Positions 29,805 to 39,869 of a DNA stretch of 48,367 nt are shown here, in pieces. Every line of letters starts with the position of its first letter. Position 1 is the stretch's first letter. This DNA comes from Prorocentrum cordatum (lineage: Eukaryota; Sar; Dinophyceae; Prorocentrales; Prorocentraceae). The DNA lies in contig CAUYUJ010021060.1 in the NCBI GenBank assembly GCA_963575745.1, forward strand, positions 323,289 through 371,655, written 5' to 3'. Position numbers and translations under genes: made by a program. The notes under the pieces were generated by a model. It did no database searches, was not told where the DNA came from, and saw only the letters and a program-made list of their open reading frames with translations.

Positions 29805-31459
29805 TAGAACCATCGCGCGCGCTTCGCGCGCGCTCAGGTTCTAGCCCAGGCCGGGGGGGCGCTGGACGATCTTGGACAACGCTATCAAGCACAGGCGCGC
29901 GACGGCATCTGAGGATCTTCTGGGGTGTTCCGCATGCTTCGTCAACTGGCTGTTGGAGGCACCTCTTGGGTGCCTCTTGGGGGGGCGTCTGAGGGTCCCT
30001 TGGGGGCATCGGTTCTGCAATCTGAAGCCGTCATTGGCCGTCTTGGCTGCGTGGAGGCCCGACTTGAGGCCACCTGCGGCCAGATTGAGGCAATCCGGAA
30101 GCCTCCCAGGGGCCTCCTGGAAGCAGTTTTGATGCATTTGGGGCACTCTTGGCCTATCTTAAAACCTCTTGGACGTCTCTCAGGGGCCTTGTGGGCCCTC
30201 GGGGAAGCTTTTGGGGTCCTCGTCGGACCACTTGGGGGCCTCTTCAGCCTCCTGTGGGCCTTGGGGGGACCGCTCTGCTGTTGGGTCGCGTTCCCCTTCT
30301 TGGGCCTCTCTTGGGGCTCTTGGGGCCCTCTCGGGCCGTCTTGGGCGCCTCAAGCACCGTCTTTGGGCCCTCGCGGGCCGTCTTGGGGCCCTCTTGGAGG
30401 CCTCTTCCTCTATATGGGAGCGGTATTGGAAGCCTCTTGGGCCGTCTTGGAGCATCGGGATGCCAAAAGGCAGAAAAAAAACGTCAAAGCCCAATCGTAA
30501 AACAATGTGTTGTGCCTCTTGGGGCCACCTTGGGAGATCTCTTGGAACCTCGTCGGCCCTCTTGGGAGCTTCTTGGGGGCCTCTTGGATCCGATTGGGGG
30601 CCTCTTGGGACTTCCCGAGACCCTCTCGGGGTAGAAAGCTCGGATTCTCAGTTCGTGTTTCCCTTCTTGGGCCTCTCTTGGGGCCGTCTCGGGGCCCTCT
30701 CGGGCCGTCTTGGGCGCCTCAGGCACCGCCTTGGGGCCCTCGTGGGCCGCCCAGGGCCCTCTTGGAAGCCTCTTCGGCTATCTTGGAGCTGTCTGGGAGG
30801 CCTCTTCCTCCTCCTCGTCCCCCTCCTCCTCCTCCCACTCCAGCTCTCTCTCCTCCTGATCTTCCTCCTCCTCCTGCAGCGTGTTCCGGAAGGCTCCCGC
30901 CGGAACATGCTGTGCACAAGTGCTGTCACTGCTGCCGCCACCGTGCCCTGGGTGGTGGGTCAGAGGCCTCATGGGTGTTGCTTTGGATCTCGTGGTTGGC
31001 CTGTCGGGGACGTCGTGAAGGCAGTTTCGCAGCTTCTCGGTAGCCGTTTTGGGACCGTTGTGGGGCCTCCTCGGGGCTGTTTTGTGGCCTCTGTAGGCCT
31101 CGTTTGGGCCTCCTGGGTGCCTGTTGGGGGCATCCTGGGGCCTCTTGGGGGCTCCTTGGGGCCTCCTGGGGCACTCTTCAAGCCGGAGGGTCGAATTTTG
31201 GAGTCGTGGTCCCCTTCTTGGGCGCATCTTGGGGCCGTCTTGGGGCTCTGTTGGGCTGTCTTGGGCGACTCTGGGGCCGTCTTGGGGCCCTCTTGGGCAT
31301 CCTGGAGCGGTCTTTCGGCGACTCGGGGCCCGCTTGGGCCGTCTTGGGAGCCTCTGGAGGCCCTCCTGGCCCATGGGGGGTCGGAGGCGGCGGCCTCCGA
31401 GGCCCAGGACGCAGAAACCGTGTAAAAACACAGGGAAAATGAGCCCCGGTCCCCCCATG
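29805..31459 (-). mobile_element. Duplicated segment, copy B, with the same hairpin
   Basis: Starts TAGAACC (29805-29811), GC hairpin, GGTTCTAG (29837-29844). 29845-30640 is nearly identical to 27000-27790. Copy B has an extra TCC-rich stretch near 30790-30890 and lacks about 225 bp (with one A-rich module) present in copy A near 28380-28600. On the minus strand the end reads CTAA, still CTRR, but the next base is C, not the expected T. No gene is seen in either copy. Confidence 0.6.
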
Positions 31460-31501
31460 GGGGGTGAAGGCACCTGTTCTGGGGCCGCCGGCCTCGCCCC
31501 C

Positions 31502-31505
<4 letters not shown>

Positions 31506-31581
<76 letters not shown>

Positions 31582-31612
31582 GCGTGTGTGTGTGTGTGTG
31601 TGCGTGCGTCTA
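31506..31612 (+). repeat. (TA)n then (TG)n microsatellite
   Basis: (TA)n from 31506 to about 31566, then (TG)n with CG variants to 31608. It follows the end of copy B. Confidence 0.97.
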
Positions 31613-31717
31613 TATTTTTTTTCCCAACCCTCCTTGGTTGGATATCGTTTTGAATAGAGCAGTGTGGTCGCGTCCCTTCTCCCGCCTCCCGCCTCTTCCT
31701 GTCTTGCCCGCGGGGGG
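31613..31717 (+). repeat. Leader of 102-bp array A
   Basis: TTTTTCCCAACCCTCCTTGG, TTGGATATCGTTTTGAATAG and AGCAGTG, then a pyrimidine-rich stretch. The same leader (CCCAACCTTCCTACGTTGGG, TTCTCGTTTTGAATAGAGCA) precedes array B at about 33262-33303. Confidence 0.75.
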
Positions 31718-32945
31718 CTGCGATCTGTGAAACTGTCGCCACTTTCGAGGCCTGCTGGGGGGCCCAGCACAGTGAGGGCCACGGGCGGACCCAAATTAGA
31801 CCTCGCCATCCCTGGGGGGCTGCGATCTGGAAACTGTCGCCACAGCTGCCAAATTAGACCTCGTCCCTGGGGGGCTGCGATCTGTGAAACTGTCGCCACT
31901 TTCGAGGCCTGCTGGGGGGCCCAGCACAGTGAGGGCCACGCGCGGATTCAAATTAGACCTCGCCATCCCTGGGGGGCTGCGATCTGCGAAACTGTCGCCA
32001 TTTTCGAGGCCTGCTGGGGGGCCCAGCACAGTGAGGGCCACGCGCGGATTCAAATTAGACCTCGCCATCCCTGGGGGGCTGCGATCTGCGAAACTGTCGC
32101 CATTTTCGAGGCCTGCTGGGGGGCCCAGCACAGTGAGGGCCACGCGCGGATTCAAATTAGACCTCGCCATCCCTGGGGGGCTGCGATCTGCGAAACTGTC
32201 GCCATTTTCGAGGCCTGCTGGGGGGCCCAGCACAGTGAGGGCCACGGGCGGATTCAAATTAGACCTCGCCATCCCTGGGGGGCTGCGATCTGCGAAACTG
32301 TCGCCATTTTCGAGGCCTGCTGGGGGGCCCAGCACAGTGAGGGCCACGCGCGGATTCAAATTAGACCTCGCCATCCCTGGGGGGCTGCGATCTGCGAAAC
32401 TGTCGCCACTTTCGAGGCCGGCCTGCTGGGGGGCCCAGCACAGTGAGGGCCACGCGGATTCAAATTAGACCTCGCCATCCCTGGGGGGCTGCGATCTGCG
32501 AAACTGTCGCCACTTTCGAGGCCTGCTGGGGGGCCCAGCACAGTGAGGGCCAGGGGCGGACCCAAATTAGACCTCGCCATCCCAGGGGGGCTGCGATCTG
32601 TGAAACTGTCGCCATTTTCGAGGCCTGCTGGGGGGCCCAGCACAGTGAGGGCCACGCGCAGATTCAAATTAGACCTCGCCATCCCTGGGGGGCTGCGATC
32701 TGCGAAACTGTCGCCATTTTCGAGGCCTGCTGGGGGGCCCAGCACAGTGAGGGCCACGCGCGGATTCAAATTAGACCTCGCCATCCCTGGGGGGCTGCGA
32801 TCTGCGAAACTGCCGCCATTTTCGAGGCCTGCTGGGGGGCCCAGCACAGTGAGGGCCACGGGCAGATTCAAATGAGACCTCGCCATCCCTGCGGGGCTGC
32901 GATATGTGAACCTGTCGCCACTTTCGAGGCCTGCTGTGATCCCCG
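31718..32945 (+). repeat. 102-bp satellite, array A (about 12 units)
   Basis: Unit: CCATCCCTGGGGGGCTGCGA, TCTGCGAAACTGTCGCCATT, TTCGAGGCCTGCTGGGGGGC, CCAGCACAGTGAGGGCCACG, CGCGGATTCAAATTAGACCT, CG. The period is 102 bp (for example 31956, 32058, 32160), a multiple of three, so the frame stays open and gives a 34-residue repeat. One unit near 31815-31870 is shortened. Units are almost identical in the middle. Confidence 0.95.
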
Positions 32946-33345
32946 TTTTCGAAGTGGCTAGGAGTGCTCAGGAATTGTAAATCATCAGCTTTATCAAGCC
33001 CTTTTCCTGTAGCCAGTGTCCTGCGAGTCTCCCGAATTCCGTCTGCAGACATATGTAACCCTCGCTCCGTCATCGCCCCCTTATAAAGTATCCTAAACTA
33101 TTTGCGCCCCGCTTTTGCGCAGGGGTTGGGTACGTCGCCAGGGTAATTGTTTTTCTCTCTCTCTCTCTCTCACCCGCCCCCTCTCTTTGTTTCGTTGTTG
33201 TGTCTCGGTCTCTCTTGCTCTCCCTCTCTCTCTGTTTCTCTATGTCTCCTTTCCTCTTTTCCCCAACCTTCCTACGTTGGGTTCTCGTTTTGAATAGAGC
33301 ACTGCTCGCGCGTCTCCTTGCTTCCTTCCTTCCCGCCCCTCTCTT
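32946..33345 (+). repeat. Spacer cassette between arrays A and B
   Basis: Unique sequence to 33120, then GGGTTGGGTACGTCGCCAGG, a (TC)n tract (33150-33245) and the CCCAACC...GTTTTGAATAGAGCA leader. GGGTTGGGTACGTCACAGGG followed by (TC)n recurs at 34839, after array B. Confidence 0.7.
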
Positions 33346-34575
33346 CCCCCCTGCCATCCCTGGGGGGCTGCGATATGTGAAACTGTCGCCAATTTCGAAG
33401 CCTGCTGGGGGGGGGGCCCAGCACAGTGGGTACTCACCGCGGACTCAAATTAGACCTCGCCATCCCTGGGGGGCTGCGATATGTGAAACTGTCGCCACTA
33501 TCGAGGCCTGATGGGGGGCCCAGCACAGTGGGTACTCACCGCGGACTCAAATTAAACATCGCCATCCCTGGGGGGCTGCGATCTGTGAAACTGTCGCCAC
33601 TTTCGAGGCTTGCTGGGGGGCCCAGCGCAGTGGGTACACACCGCGGACTCAAATTAGACCTCGCCATCCCTGGGGGGCTGCGATCTGTGAAACTGTCGCC
33701 ACTTTCGAGGCCTGCTGGGGGGCCCAGCACAGTGGGTACACACCGCGGACTCAAATTCGACCTCGCCGTCCCTGGGGGGCTGCGATTTGTGAAACTGTCG
33801 CTTCTTTCGAGGCCTGCTGGGGGGCCCAGCGCAGTGGGTACACACCGCGGACTCAAATTAGATCTCGCCATCCCTGGGGGGCTGCGATCTGTGAAACTGT
33901 CGCCACTTTCGAGGCCTGCTGGGGGGCCCAGCACAGTGGGTACTCACGCGGACTCAAATAGACCTCGCCATCCCTGGGGGGCTGCGATCTGTGAAACTGT
34001 CGCCACTTTCGAGGCCTGCTGGGGGGCCCAGCACAGTGGGCACTCACCGCGGACCCAAATTAGACCTCGCCATCCCTGGGGGGCTGCGATCTGTGAAGCT
34101 GTCGCCACTTTCGAGGCCTGCTGGGGGGCCCAGCACAGTGGGCACTCACCGCGGACTCAAATTAGATCTCGCCATCCCTGGGGGGCTGCGATCTGTGAAA
34201 CTGTCGCCACTTTCAAGGCCTGCTGGGGGGGGCCCAGCACAGTGGGTACTCACCGCAGACTCAAATTAGACCTCGCCGTCCCTGGTGGGCTGCGATTTGT
34301 GAAACTGTCGCCAATTTCGAGGCCTGCTGGGGGGGCCAGCGCAGTGGGTACACACCGCAGACTCAAATGAGACCTCGCCATCCCTGGGGGGCTGCGATCT
34401 GTGAAACTGTCGCCACTTTCGAGGCCTGCTGGGTGGCCCAGCACAGTGGGCACCCACCGCCGGCTCAAATTCTACCTCGCCATCCCTGGGGGGCTGCGAT
34501 TTGTGAAACTGTCGCCACTTTCGAGGGCTGCTGAGGGGCACAGCACAGTGGGTACCCACCGCAGACTCAAATTAG
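33346..34575 (+). repeat. 102-bp satellite, array B (about 12 units)
   Basis: Same unit as array A but with GTGGGTACTCACCGCGGACT in place of the GTGAGGGCCACGCGCGGATT part, so each array has its own homogenised variant. The period is 102 bp (33453, 33555, 33657). Encoded repeats (GTHRGLKLDLAIPGGLRSVK) are probably artefacts. Confidence 0.95.
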
Positions 34576-35239
34576 AAGCCGCTTTCGTCATTGTTCTCCT
34601 CCTGCAATCACCTTCCCTCTGCTGCTGCCGTGCTGATGGTTCGGCTTCCCGCGCGTTTTCTCCTGCTCTGCGTTCCCGACTCCCCATGTCCTCTTCGAGC
34701 CTGCAGCTGTCGCCCATCGTTCTTGTATGGTTCTCCTGCACATCATGCCATAGGCGCGTGTCCCAAGTAGCTTACACATCACGTTGATTGTCCATGCAAG
34801 TTTCGGGCAACTCCTCGTTTCCATTGATACAAATGGGTTGGGTACGTCACAGGGTATTTTTGTTTGTTTCTCTCTCTCTCTCTCTGTCTATCTCTCTCAT
34901 TCCATCCCTCTCTCTCTCTCTCTCTCGCTCTCTACCCCCCCTCCCCCTCCTCGTTCATGCTTTATCTCATCCCTCGTCCCTCCCCTTTCCTTCCTCCCTC
35001 CATTTATCCCTCCCCATCCGCCCCCGCCTCCATCTCCACTTCCACCACCTCCTCCACCTGCCCCAATTACTCCAGATTTCATAATAAAAAGGAAGGGGTC
35101 TCAACCCTCCCAGACCAGAAATTTTAGACCCCCCAGACCATCCGTGAAAGGGCGGCCATTTGCCCAGACCCCCCCGAACCCTCCAAGACAGCTCAAATTA
35201 GACCCCCCCCCCCCGAATGTGACCCCCCCCACCCCTTTG
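34576..35239 (+). repeat. Spacer with (TC)n and C-rich repeats
   Basis: 34839-34860 repeats the TTGGGTACGTCACAGGGTAT module, then (TC)n to 34935 and pyrimidine-rich sequence. 35110-35225 is a loose CCCCCAGACC repeat. No gene. Confidence 0.6.
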
Positions 35240-35255
35240 TTATGGAATCTGGAGT

Positions 35256-35840
35256 ATTCCTCCTCCTCCTCCTACTCCACCTCCTCCTCCTCCTCCTCAG
35301 TTTCCCTCCCCCCTCGTCGTCCCTCCTCCCTCCTCCTCCTCCTCCTCCTCCTCCTCCTCCTCCTCCTCCTCCTCCTCCTCCTCCTCCTCCTCCTCCTCCT
35401 CCTCCTCCTCCTCCCTCCTCCTCATCGTCCCTCTCTTCTCATCCAGCTCATCGTCCCTGTCTCTCTTCCTCCTCCTACTCCTCCGCCTCCTCCTCCTCCT
35501 ACTTCCTCCTCCTCCTCCTCCTCCTCCTTCTCCTCCTCCTCCCCCCCCTAATCATCCTCGTCATCCTCGTCCTCCTCCTCCTCCTCCTCCTCCTCCTGTC
35601 CTCCTCCTTCTTCTCCAGCTCATCCTCCTCCTCCCTCCTCCCCTCCCTCCCTCCATCCATCCCTTTCTCCCTACCCATGCACCTCCGCCTCCACCTCCAC
35701 CACTTCATCCTCCACCTCCTCCACCCCTCCTCTTCCTCCTTCCTCCCCCTGCTGCTCCTCCTTCTCATCCGCCGCGCCCCCGTCCTCCTCCTGCTGCCCG
35801 CGCCCCTCGTCGTCGCCGCCGCCGCCGTCGTTCTCTCACG
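35256..35840 (+). repeat. Large (TCC)n microsatellite
   Basis: Nearly 600 bp of CTC/TCC triplets, cleanest at 35330-35412, with ATC and TTC variants. It lies just past the 3' end of the RCC1-TIR gene (minus strand), so it would be in or near its 3' UTR. Confidence 0.95.
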
Positions 35841-35932
35841 TGTCCTCACCCTGTGTCTGCTTCATCCTCCACCTCGTCCCCCGCACATCCCCCCCCCCAT
35901 TCCGCGCCTTCCCTCGCCTCCGCCCTCGTCGT

Positions 35933-36262
35933 TCAGTCAAGCAACGTGCGCAGCACGCGTCTCAGCTCTTCCAGGTTAATCTCGAGGTTCTGCGCGAAGA
36001 TCCCACGCGGTGGTATCGTGTTGCGGCCGCTCAGAGCACGCTGAGCCCTTTCTACCATGAGATCCTCGTCTTCCCCCGAGGCGCTGGGCCACTGCAGCCG
36101 TCGTCCAGGGAGCCCATCTTCAAATCGCAGAGGAACCACTTCGATGCCGAACTCCGCGGCCAGACTCACTTCCTGCAAGCATGCGCCGGATTCATAGAAG
36201 GCAGGTGTCAACAATGCGATGAGAACTCTGGCTTGCGGCTCGCCGCGCTTAACCAACCGCAT
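35933..36262 (-). CDS. RCC1-TIR gene, terminal exon (TIR second half)
   Basis: 109 codons in an open frame that starts upstream of about 36330. QARVLIALLTPAFYESGACL is the strand-helix of a TIR fold, with the S..C..E pattern; EFGIEVVPLRFED is the next strand (usually G..(V/I)IP(V/I)). QRALSGRNTIPPRG and LEELRRVLRTLL close the domain. The Met at 36262 need not be a start. Without exon 1 this would be half a domain, so it is best read as an exon. The stop is TGA at 35935-35933. Confidence 0.7.
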   Translation of the reverse strand: MRLVKRGEPQARVLIALLTPAFYESGACLQEVSLAAEFGIEVVPLRFEDGLPGRRLQWPSASGEDEDLMVERAQRALSGRNTIPPRGIFAQNLEINLEELRRVLRTLLD

Positions 36263-37292
36263 CTTGAATCCGCCACCGTGCCTGCACGATGCAGGCGTGT
36301 TAGAATGCCATGTGCTGCCCGGCGCTGCATTCTAAGAATGAACTCCCTCCCTTCTACCAGCATCGTGCTGCGTCCCCGCCTGGGGCAACGATCCCCTGTA
36401 ACAAGAAGGGTCTGCGCTCCCGAGGCCGCGGTTGTGGGAAGAAACGATGGGTCCGCGTCCTGCGCTTCCAAGACGGCCCATGCAAGCAACCAGAGACACC
36501 AAGATGCCCCAGGATGCCTCGGAGACGGGTCAAGATGGCCCCACGGCGGCCGAGCATGTATGGTCCCAACGCGGCCCAGGGTGCCTCCAAGAGGGTCTAA
36601 AAAGGGCCACAAGATGACCTCCAACGGGGCTCGAGTACGCTAGGCTCATTGATGTCCCTGTGGCTTGTATAGGATTTCGCGTTCTCGCCTGTTCGGGCTT
36701 CTGTCAGCTCAGGGCGGCCCAGGAAGCCTCCATGGTGGCTTCACGACGGCCCAGGAAGCCCCAACGAGGTCCAAAAGATGGCCCAAGACGACCCCGAGAG
36801 GGCCCACGAGCCAGGCAAGACGGACCCAAGACGGCCCAAGAGGGTCTCCAATGGGATGGGGCCCAAGACGGCCTTGGACGGCCTTACGACCGCTCAAGAC
36901 GACACCAAGGCGGCCCCCAGGCATCCCCCATACGGCTAAAAGGGCCAAAAACAAACTGGCCAAGAGGGCCCCCACGGACTTCCAATACCGCCTCACACGA
37001 AGGCGAAACATCTCAAAGACAGCCCACGCAAGTTCCATTCGAGCTCCCCAAATCATGAAGACGAAAGGTGTCACATGTGACGGATGTTCTCTTCCTTCAA
37101 TGCCTCCTCTGCCTTTCGTCCTCATCGGTCATCCTTATCGTGGTCACCATCAGCAACAGCATCACCACAAACACTATCACCACCATCACCACCAGTATCA
37201 TCATCATCATCATCATCAACATCATCACCATCATCAGCATCATCATCATCACTACTACCATTGTCATCACAAGCGTCAGTATCATAATCATG

Positions 37293-37338
<46 letters not shown>

Positions 37339-38198
37339 GCATGACCATCAGCATGACCATCATCATCATCAGCATGACCATCAACGGCATCATCATCATC
37401 ATCATCAGCACCACAGTGTAATCATCATTATCATAACCAACAGGAGCCACAGCAACGGCAACGCTATCATCATCCTCATCAGCATCAGCATCATCACCAT
37501 CCTCCTCATCATCCTCATCCTCATCCCCATCATCGTCATCGTCATCACCCAAACTCATTGCCCTTGGCCAGCACTATCACCACCATCATCATCATCATCA
37601 GCATCATCATCAGCAGCAACATCATCCTCATCATCATCCTCATCATCAGCAGCATCAGCAGCATCATCATGATCAGTATCACCATCATCATCATCAGCAG
37701 CAGCATCAGCATCACCAGCATCAGCATCATCATCGTCTTAATCATGATCGCCACCATGCCCATAATCCTCATCATCACGGCTCTCCCAAGCCTGGAACCA
37801 CGAAATGTCAGACGTCACGGCCTCCCGGCCAAGACAGCCTCGAGACGGCCCAAACGAGTTCCAAAAGAACACCTCAAATAATAAGGCGAAAGGTGTCAAT
37901 GCGACGACCTTCCTCTTCCTCCTCCTTCTCCTCCTCCTCCTGCTGCTCCCAATCGTCATCATCGCCATAAGTACAGACACCACCACCAGCATCATCACCA
38001 TCACCATGATCCCCACCATCACCATCATCATCGTCATCATCATCATCATCATCACCATCATCATCGTCATCATTATCAACAGCATCAGCATCAGCCTCCG
38101 CATCATCATCATCATCATCATCATCATCAGCATATCCATCCTCCTCCTCCTTCTTCTCCTCCTCCTCCTCCTCCTCATCATCATCATCATCATCATCG

Positions 38199-38263
<65 letters not shown>

Positions 38264-38385
38264 ACCATCAGCAGAAGCAGCACCATCATCATGGTCATCG
38301 TCATCACCATCGTCATCGTAATCGTCATCGCCATCGTGATCATCATCAGCATCATCATCAGCATCAGCATCAGCATCAGCATCAG

Positions 38386-38429
<44 letters not shown>

Positions 38430-39832
38430 CCATCACCATCAGCATCATCATCAGCGCAGCATCATCACCATCACCATCTAATCCTCAACGCTGCCCACCC
38501 ACACCAGGCGACACGAAGTGCCAAACGTGACGGTCTCCCGTGCCTCCTCGAACAATCGCCGCCCAGAACGCTAGGCTGGCATAGTGGCGGGACTTGCCGC
38601 AAGCAGCTGGATACTTCCCAGTTCCGGCCAACTGGCAGGGTCAAGCCAGAGTAGCACGGAAGGTCTGCGTCGAACAGTGCATGCATGAGGGCCGACACGT
38701 GCACAACTCCCGGGCCCGCCCCCTGCCCGTCGCAGCCTCCTCGCGAGCCAGTGGCGTACGACAGCACGATCTTGGGGTAGTAGGCCCTCAGGTCGTTGCC
38801 ACACAAGGCCATCGCGCGCCTGCGGACAGCAGCCTGGAGCTCGTTTGCAGCAGCCAGGTCGATGGACTCGGGGACGCGGAACAACGCCGAGGGCGACGCG
38901 TCCGGCGCCGGCAATGCCCTGGGCGGCCAGTGGCGGCACGCCACGTAACGGAGGCAGGGCTGCCACCGCAGCCAGTGCGCCCAGCGGGTTCGAAGCGCCG
39001 GGAGGTCGCACTGCTGGAATACATTCCAGCCGCAGGCCACGGCGGCCCCGTCGCTCCTCAGGAGCACGGTGTGCACGCCGCCTGCGGCGACCTGCACGTA
39101 CGCCAGGCCCTCGCCCAGCGCCGGGAGGTCGCACTGCTGGTATTGATTGATGCCGCAGGCCACGGCGGCCCCGTCGCTCCTCAGGAGCACGGTGTGCACG
39201 CCGCCTGCGGCGACCTGCACGTACGCCAGGCCCTCGCCCAGCGCCGGGAGGTCGCACTGCTGGTATTGATTGATGCCGCAGGCCACGGCGGCCCCGTCGC
39301 TCCTCAGGAGCACGGTGTGCACGCCGCCTGCGGCGACCTGCACGTACGCCAGGCCCTCGCCCAGCGCCGGGAGGTCGCACTGCTGGTATTGATTGATGCC
39401 GCAGGCCACGGCGGCCCCGTCGCTCCTCAGGAGCACGGTGTGCACGCCGCCTGCGGCGACCTGCACGTACGCCAGGCCCTCGCCCAGCGCCGGGAGGTCG
39501 CACTGCTGGTATTGATTGATGCCGCAGGCCACGGCGGCCCCGTCGCTCCTCAGGAGCACGGTGTGCACGCCGCCTGCGGCGACCTGCACGTACGCCAGGC
39601 CCTCGCCCAGCGCCGGGAGATCGCGCTGCTGGTATTGATTGCTGCCGCAGGCCACGGCGGCCCCGTCGCTCCTCAGGAGCACGGTGTGCGCGCCGCCTGC
39701 GGCGACCTGCACGTACGCCAGGCCCTCGCCCAGCGCCGGGAGGTCGCACTGCTGGTATCCATTCCGGCCGCAGGCCACGGCGGCCCCGTCGCTCCTCAGG
39801 AGCACGGTGTGCTCGTCGCCTGCGGCGACCAT
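35933..39832 (-). CDS. RCC1-repeat/TIR-domain fusion protein (two exons seen)
   Basis: Exon 1 is 39832 to about 38614: Met, then seven RCC1-like repeats of 41 residues (VAAGGVHTVLLRSDGAAVAC...QQCDLPALGEGLAYVQ), a linker with DLAAANELQAAVRRRAMALC, and the first half of a TIR-like domain: YYPKIVLSYATGSRGG, VHVSALMHAL, LPCYSGLTLPVGRNW. Exon 2 (about 36262-35933) gives the second half: RVLIALLTPAFYESGACLQE, VSLAAEFGIEVVPLRF, ending LRRVLRTLLD-TGA. The donor is probably GTATCC at 38613; the acceptor is unresolved. About 515 residues in all. Seven repeats suit a seven-bladed propeller for protein or ligand binding. TIR domains signal or cleave NAD; the Glu of ACLQE (codon 36172-36170) is a candidate catalytic residue. 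Substrate and role are unknown. More 5' exons may exist. Confidence 0.75.
36440..37030 (-). repeat. CTTGGGGC satellite, reverse orientation
   Basis: CCCAAGACGGCCCAAGAGGG, CCAAGACGACCCCGAGAGGG and similar units; they are the reverse complement of the 25.9-31.4 kb satellite. It lies inside the inferred intron. Confidence 0.85.
37040..37830 (+). repeat. CAT-triplet cassette 1
   Basis: A left module (CCCAAATCATGAAGACGAAA, GGTGTCACATGTGACGG; 37036-37083) leads into 37130-37780, mostly (CAT)n/(CAG)n with CAC and CGT variants. A right module follows (CCACGAAATGTCAGACGTCA, CGGCCTCCCGGCC; 37797-37830). Poly-His, poly-Ser, poly-Ile and poly-Met frames are artefacts. Confidence 0.9.
37850..38555 (+). 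repeat. CAT-triplet cassette 2
   Basis: A left module (CTCAAATAATAAGGCGAAAG, GTGTCAATGCGACG; 37874-37907) is followed by CTC then (CAT)n to 38480. The right module (GACACGAAGTGCCAAACGTG, ACGGTCTCCCGTGCC) is at 38509-38545. It has the same architecture as cassette 1. Confidence 0.9.
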
Positions 39833-39862
39833 GGGGCCGTGGGTGGCCCGGGGGGGCCGAGG
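39002..39862 (-). repeat. Seven 123-bp coding repeats (RCC1-like)
   Basis: GAGGTCGCACTGCTGG recurs at 39002, 39124, 39247, 39370, 39493, 39616 (GAGATCGCGCTGCTGG) and 39739. The four middle units are identical or nearly so at DNA level. The outer units differ mainly in the codons for INQYQQ (WNVFQQ, SNQYQQ, RNGYQQ). Confidence 0.95.
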
Positions 39863-39869
39863 CGGGCCA

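Larger units (their letters stand above)
36263..38613 (-). other. Intron of about 2.3 kb in the RCC1-TIR gene
   Basis: From the probable GT donor (38613) to an acceptor before 36262; CAG near 36288 is one option, which would need a donor in a different phase. It holds two CAT-triplet cassettes, a CTTGGGGC satellite block and, near the acceptor, two small hairpins (CCTGCA-CGA-TGCAGG at 36281-36295; TTAGAATGC/GCATTCTAA at 36300-36335). Inferred from the split TIR domain, not from transcript data. Confidence 0.55.

Noticed and set aside
25919-31425. Many long Leu/Gly/Trp/Ser-rich frames (LGPSWG, LGALLG) and their antisense Pro/Arg/Lys frames
   Set aside because: Translations of the CTTGGGGC satellite, open in several frames at once, without a conserved start or end.
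31664-32446. 260-codon frame with a regular 34-residue repeat
   Set aside because: It is a direct translation of the 102-bp satellite; the period divides by three, so open frames arise on both strands.
31718-34575. CRISPR array or protein-coding repeat family
   Set aside because: No unique spacers; the whole 102-bp unit is conserved, so it is a satellite.
37040-38550. Poly-His, poly-Met, poly-Ile and poly-Ser proteins
   Set aside because: Translations of CAT/ATG triplet microsatellites; they lie within the inferred intron.
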